This document shows positions 5,173 to 7,448 of a stretch of 7,448 bases of DNA, one piece after another. This DNA is from Burkholderiaceae bacterium (GTDB lineage: Bacteria > Pseudomonadota > Gammaproteobacteria > Burkholderiales > Burkholderiaceae_E): contig JAHYJF010000178.1 in the NCBI GenBank assembly GCA_019428955.1, forward strand, positions 1 through 7,448, given 5' to 3'. The position numbers were made by a program, and so were the translations under genes. The notes under the pieces were generated by a model. The model had not been told where the DNA came from. It saw nothing but the letters and a program-made list of their open reading frames with translations, and made no database searches. The stretch's first letter is position 1. The number at the start of each line of letters is the position of its first letter.

Positions 5173-6600
5173 ATGAACCAGACGCTGATTGGCTTTGTCA
5201 TCTTCTACCTACTCGTTTCGCTCGGCATCGGCGCCTACGCCGCGACCCGCGTCAGAAATGTAGAGGACTACTACGTGGCGGGGCGCAATCTCGGCATGCC
5301 GATCGTCATCGCGATGGTCTTCGCGACCTGGTTCGGAGCCGAGACGGTCCTGGGGATTCCCGGCACGTTGATGAGCGAGAACCTCGGGGCAACAATCTCG
5401 GACCCGTTTGGCGCCTCGCTCGCGCTGATCCTCTTCGGCCTGATCTTCGCCCGCCCCCTCTACCGGATGAAGCTGCTGACGTTGGGCGATTTCTACCGCA
5501 AGCGCTTCAACCGGCCGGTCGAGATCGTCATGTCGCTGGCGATCGCAATCTCCTACCTCGGCTGGGTGGCCGCCCAGGTCACAGCGCTCGGACTGGTGTT
5601 CAACGTCCTCTCGGCCGAGGTGATCTCCACCGAGCAGGGAATCATGATCGGCGCCACCGTCGTGCTGTTCTACACGCTGTTCGGGGGCATGTGGTCGGTA
5701 GCGCTGACGACCTTCTTCCAGATGACGGTGATCGTGGTCGGCCTGCTGTGGATCGCCTTCATCGTCGGCTCCATGCCCGAAGTCAACGGCGTTGCCCCGG
5801 TGATCGAGCACGCCCGCGCGGCCGGCAAGTTCGAGTTCTGGCCGGAACTGGAGTGGGTCGCGGTCGTGACTTTCGTCAGCGGCCTGCTCACCATGGGCTT
5901 TGGCTCGATACCCCAGCAGGACGTGTTCCAGCGCGCCAATTCCTCGCACACCGAGCGGGTCGCGGTTTGGGGCACCGTCATCGGCGGCGCGGCCTACTTC
6001 CTGTTCGCGGCCGTGCCAATCTACCTAACCTACTCGGCAACCCTGGTCGACCCGGCGATGACCGCAGAGGTGCTCGCCAAGGATCCGCAGCTGGTGCTGC
6101 CGCACTTCGTCACGACCAGCCTGCCGCTGCTGGCCCAGGTGGTGTTCTTCGGGGCGCTGTTGTCGGTAATCATGAGCACCGCCTCGGGCACGCTGCTGGC
6201 CCCGTCGGTTACGATCTCCGAGAACATCCTGCGCGGCTTTCTCTCGGAGAAGAACCTCGAGGACCATCATTTCCTGTGGATTACGCGGGCCGTAGTGGTG
6301 GTCTTCACCGTGCTGGTAGTCATCTATTCGCTCTACTCGCTGGAAGCCGAGACGACGATCCACACGATGGTCGAGAACGCCTACAAGATCACGCTGGCGA
6401 CTGCCTTCGTGCCTCTGGTGGCCGGGCTGTTCTGGAAAAGCGCCAACAACACCGGTGCGACGCTCTCGATCGTGCTCGGGTTCGCGTTCTGGCTGGGCAT
6501 GGAATTCATGGCGCCGGAGGGCACGCTGCCGCCGCAGTTCGCGGGCTTCATCGCTGGCGTGTTCGGGATGGTCACGGGCTCGCTGCTGTCACGGCGCTGA
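5173..6600 (+). CDS. Sodium:solute symporter family transporter (SSS, PutP-related)
   Basis: A 475-residue integral membrane protein of the sodium:solute symporter family (TC 2.A.21), usual length, with about 13 hydrophobic segments starting at residues 4-24. Family signatures: DYYVAGRNLG at 32-41 after the first segment, PLYRMKLLTLGDFYRKRF at 95-112, and FFGALLSVIMSTASG with Ser335-Thr336, matching the PutP MSTLS motif whose Ser340/Thr341 bind sodium. The later SVTISEN matches the SSAITED stretch that follows it in PutP. The helix corresponding to PutP's sodium-site TM reads FATWFGAETVLGIPG (50-64), with Glu57 in it. I chose the ATG at 5173 because the hydrophobic N-terminus begins there and AGGGA (5158-5162) precedes it; an in-frame ATG at 5056 would add 39 hydrophilic residues. 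The substrate is unknown: proline, choline-like or organic-acid transport are possible. It is convergent with the efflux gene and has no operon partner that hints at function. Confidence 0.93.
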   Translation: MNQTLIGFVIFYLLVSLGIGAYAATRVRNVEDYYVAGRNLGMPIVIAMVFATWFGAETVLGIPGTLMSENLGATISDPFGASLALILFGLIFARPLYRMKLLTLGDFYRKRFNRPVEIVMSLAIAISYLGWVAAQVTALGLVFNVLSAEVISTEQGIMIGATVVLFYTLFGGMWSVALTTFFQMTVIVVGLLWIAFIVGSMPEVNGVAPVIEHARAAGKFEFWPELEWVAVVTFVSGLLTMGFGSIPQQDVFQRANSSHTERVAVWGTVIGGAAYFLFAAVPIYLTYSATLVDPAMTAEVLAKDPQLVLPHFVTTSLPLLAQVVFFGALLSVIMSTASGTLLAPSVTISENILRGFLSEKNLEDHHFLWITRAVVVVFTVLVVIYSLYSLEAETTIHTMVENAYKITLATAFVPLVAGLFWKSANNTGATLSIVLGFAFWLGMEFMAPEGTLPPQFAGFIAGVFGMVTGSLLSRR

Positions 6601-6603
6601 GCT

Positions 6604-6626
6604 CGAGCGGGCCGGCCGGCGGCTCG
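6604..6626. terminator. GC-rich hairpin between convergent symporter and efflux genes (tentative)
   Basis: CGAGC (6604-6608) pairs with GCTCG (6622-6626) around a loop that itself contains the 10-base palindrome GCCGGCCGGC (6611-6620). It lies in the 53-base gap between the two stops and could end both transcripts. Neither flank has a T-run, so intrinsic termination is not well supported. Confidence 0.3.
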
Positions 6627-6653
6627 CAGAGGACCGCCAGCACCCGCGACTGG

Positions 6654-7448
6654 CTAGCCCGGGACGTTGCGCACCTGGGCGCCCAACGCTTCGTTAGCGG
6701 CGCCGATGTGAGCCGGCTCGGTGACCTCGGGCCAGTACCGCCGCACCACGACCCAGGCGGCCAGCCCGATCACCAGCATCGCGAGCGACGCGAACGCCAG
6801 CCAGACGGTCGAGTACATCACCAGCGGCGCCACTACCCCGGCGATGATCCCGTTGGCCGCGCCGGCGATGAACGCCTGGAGCGATGACAGCATTCCGCGC
6901 CGTTGCGGGTTGAGATCGAGCACCATCAGCGTCACCACCGGGATCACCAGCGCCCAGCCGTAGGCGAATACCGCCACCGGCAACATCGCCCACGACACGT
7001 GGGCGGTGAACAGCAGGTTGGCGACCAGGTTGACGGCAGCGGCCAGTGACATCAGCACGAATCCCGCGCGCGCCTGGCGCCGCGGCGCCAGGCGCGCCGC
7101 CATGCGCCCACTAGTCCAGGCGCCCAGCATGATGCCGGAGATCGTCATCGCGAAGAACATCCAGAACTGGGTGGGGGCGAGGCCGAGGTGATGACCCAGG
7201 AATACCGGTGCCGCCAGCACGTAGAGAAACATGCCGTTGAACGGCAGGCCGCTGGCGAACGCCAACAGGAGGAAGCGGGGGTCGGTGATCAGCTTGCGAT
7301 AGCCGCGGGCCAGGCTCGCCACGTTGAAAGGCTGGGCATGGTCGCGATGCAGCGTTTCGGGCAGAAGGCGAAAATTGGCGAACCACAGCACCGCGCCCAG
7401 CGCCGCCAGGAACCAGAAGATACTCGCCCAGCCCAGGTTGATGAACAG
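6654..7448 (-). CDS. MFS multidrug efflux transporter, Bcr/CflA type (N-terminal half outside window)
   Basis: The frame is open from the right edge to the TAG at 6656-6654, giving 264 C-terminal residues; the start lies beyond the window. A GTG at 7391 is internal, because 19 upstream codons continue the match (FINLGWASIFWFLAALG). The visible part begins in transmembrane segment 6 and runs through segment 12. FRLLPETL at the end of segment 6 is the Bcr/CflA-type PETL signature, followed by a cytoplasmic loop and YRKLITDPRF. Then come GLPFNGMFLYVLAAPVF (segment 7), TQFWMFFAMTISGIMLGAW (segment 8), a basic loop GRMAARLAPRRQAR, and MVLDLNPQRRGMLSSLQAF, typical of this family's segments 10-11. 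Such proteins export drugs or small metabolites by proton antiport. The substrate is not deducible. A 30-base DNA palindrome (7068-7097) encodes the basic loop between segments 8 and 9. The gene is convergent with the symporter. Confidence 0.88.
   Translation of the reverse strand: MFINLGWASIFWFLAALGAVLWFANFRLLPETLHRDHAQPFNVASLARGYRKLITDPRFLLLAFASGLPFNGMFLYVLAAPVFLGHHLGLAPTQFWMFFAMTISGIMLGAWTSGRMAARLAPRRQARAGFVLMSLAAAVNLVANLLFTAHVSWAMLPVAVFAYGWALVIPVVTLMVLDLNPQRRGMLSSLQAFIAGAANGIIAGVVAPLVMYSTVWLAFASLAMLVIGLAAWVVVRRYWPEVTEPAHIGAANEALGAQVRNVPG
7068..7097. repeat. Perfect 30-base palindrome within the efflux transporter gene
   Basis: Bases 7068-7082 (GCGCGCCTGGCGCCG) are the exact reverse complement of 7083-7097, with no spacer and no mismatch; symmetry breaks at 7067/7098. 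On the minus strand it spans exactly ten codons (ARLAPRRQAR) in the cytoplasmic loop between transmembrane segments 8 and 9. I see no second copy in this window and no flanking duplication that would mark a mobile element. Confidence 0.9.

Noticed and set aside
6675..6684. A 10-base palindrome TGGGCGCCCA near the end of the efflux gene.
   Set aside because: It is short and GC-rich, lies inside coding sequence, and cannot be extended into a convincing stem.
4962..6887. A 641-codon rightward open frame overlapping the symporter in another frame and running into the efflux gene.
   Set aside because: Its composition is Arg/Gly/His-rich without membrane segments or motifs, and it crosses two real genes.

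Overview
This window is a GC-rich (roughly two thirds G+C by eye) stretch of bacterial chromosome holding six protein genes, all of recognisable families. The combination of a homodimeric-type pyruvate dehydrogenase E1, a YfcG-like nu-class glutathione transferase, a Bcr/CflA-type efflux pump and a helix-hairpin-helix protein next to a threonine aldolase suggests a high-GC proteobacterium, most likely a gammaproteobacterium. That placement is an inference from family content; there is no rRNA or other marker. I see no tRNA, insertion sequence, phage gene, CRISPR array or origin.

Layout. Bases 1-1463 read rightward: the C-terminal part of a helix-hairpin-helix DNA-binding protein (start outside the window), whose stop codon overlaps the ATG of a threonine aldolase in an ATGA junction. 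Bases 1476-4160 read leftward: a complete pyruvate dehydrogenase-type E1 (aceE family), convergent with the aldolase and separated from it by only 12 bases. A 153-base divergent region with -10-like sequences in both directions separates the E1 gene from a rightward YfcG-like glutathione transferase (4314-4943). After a 229-base gap with a strong stem-loop and a possible promoter comes a rightward sodium:solute symporter (5173-6600). It is convergent with a leftward Bcr/CflA-type MFS efflux transporter (6654 to beyond the right edge).

How the genes relate. Only the first two look like an operon. The E1 gene stands alone: no E2 (aceF) or E3 (lpd) gene follows it, because its 3' neighbour is convergent. 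This fits a second, orphan E1 paralogue (perhaps of the 2-oxobutyrate-type MdeB group) at least as well as the main pyruvate dehydrogenase gene. The glutathione transferase, symporter and efflux pump look like separate transcription units without an obvious shared pathway.

I did not find a clearly new biological system. The most unusual item is a perfect 30-base palindrome inside the efflux-pump gene (7068-7097), exactly ten codons long and in codon register. Next come the orphan state and sequence peculiarities of the E1, and a base-paired leader in front of the symporter.
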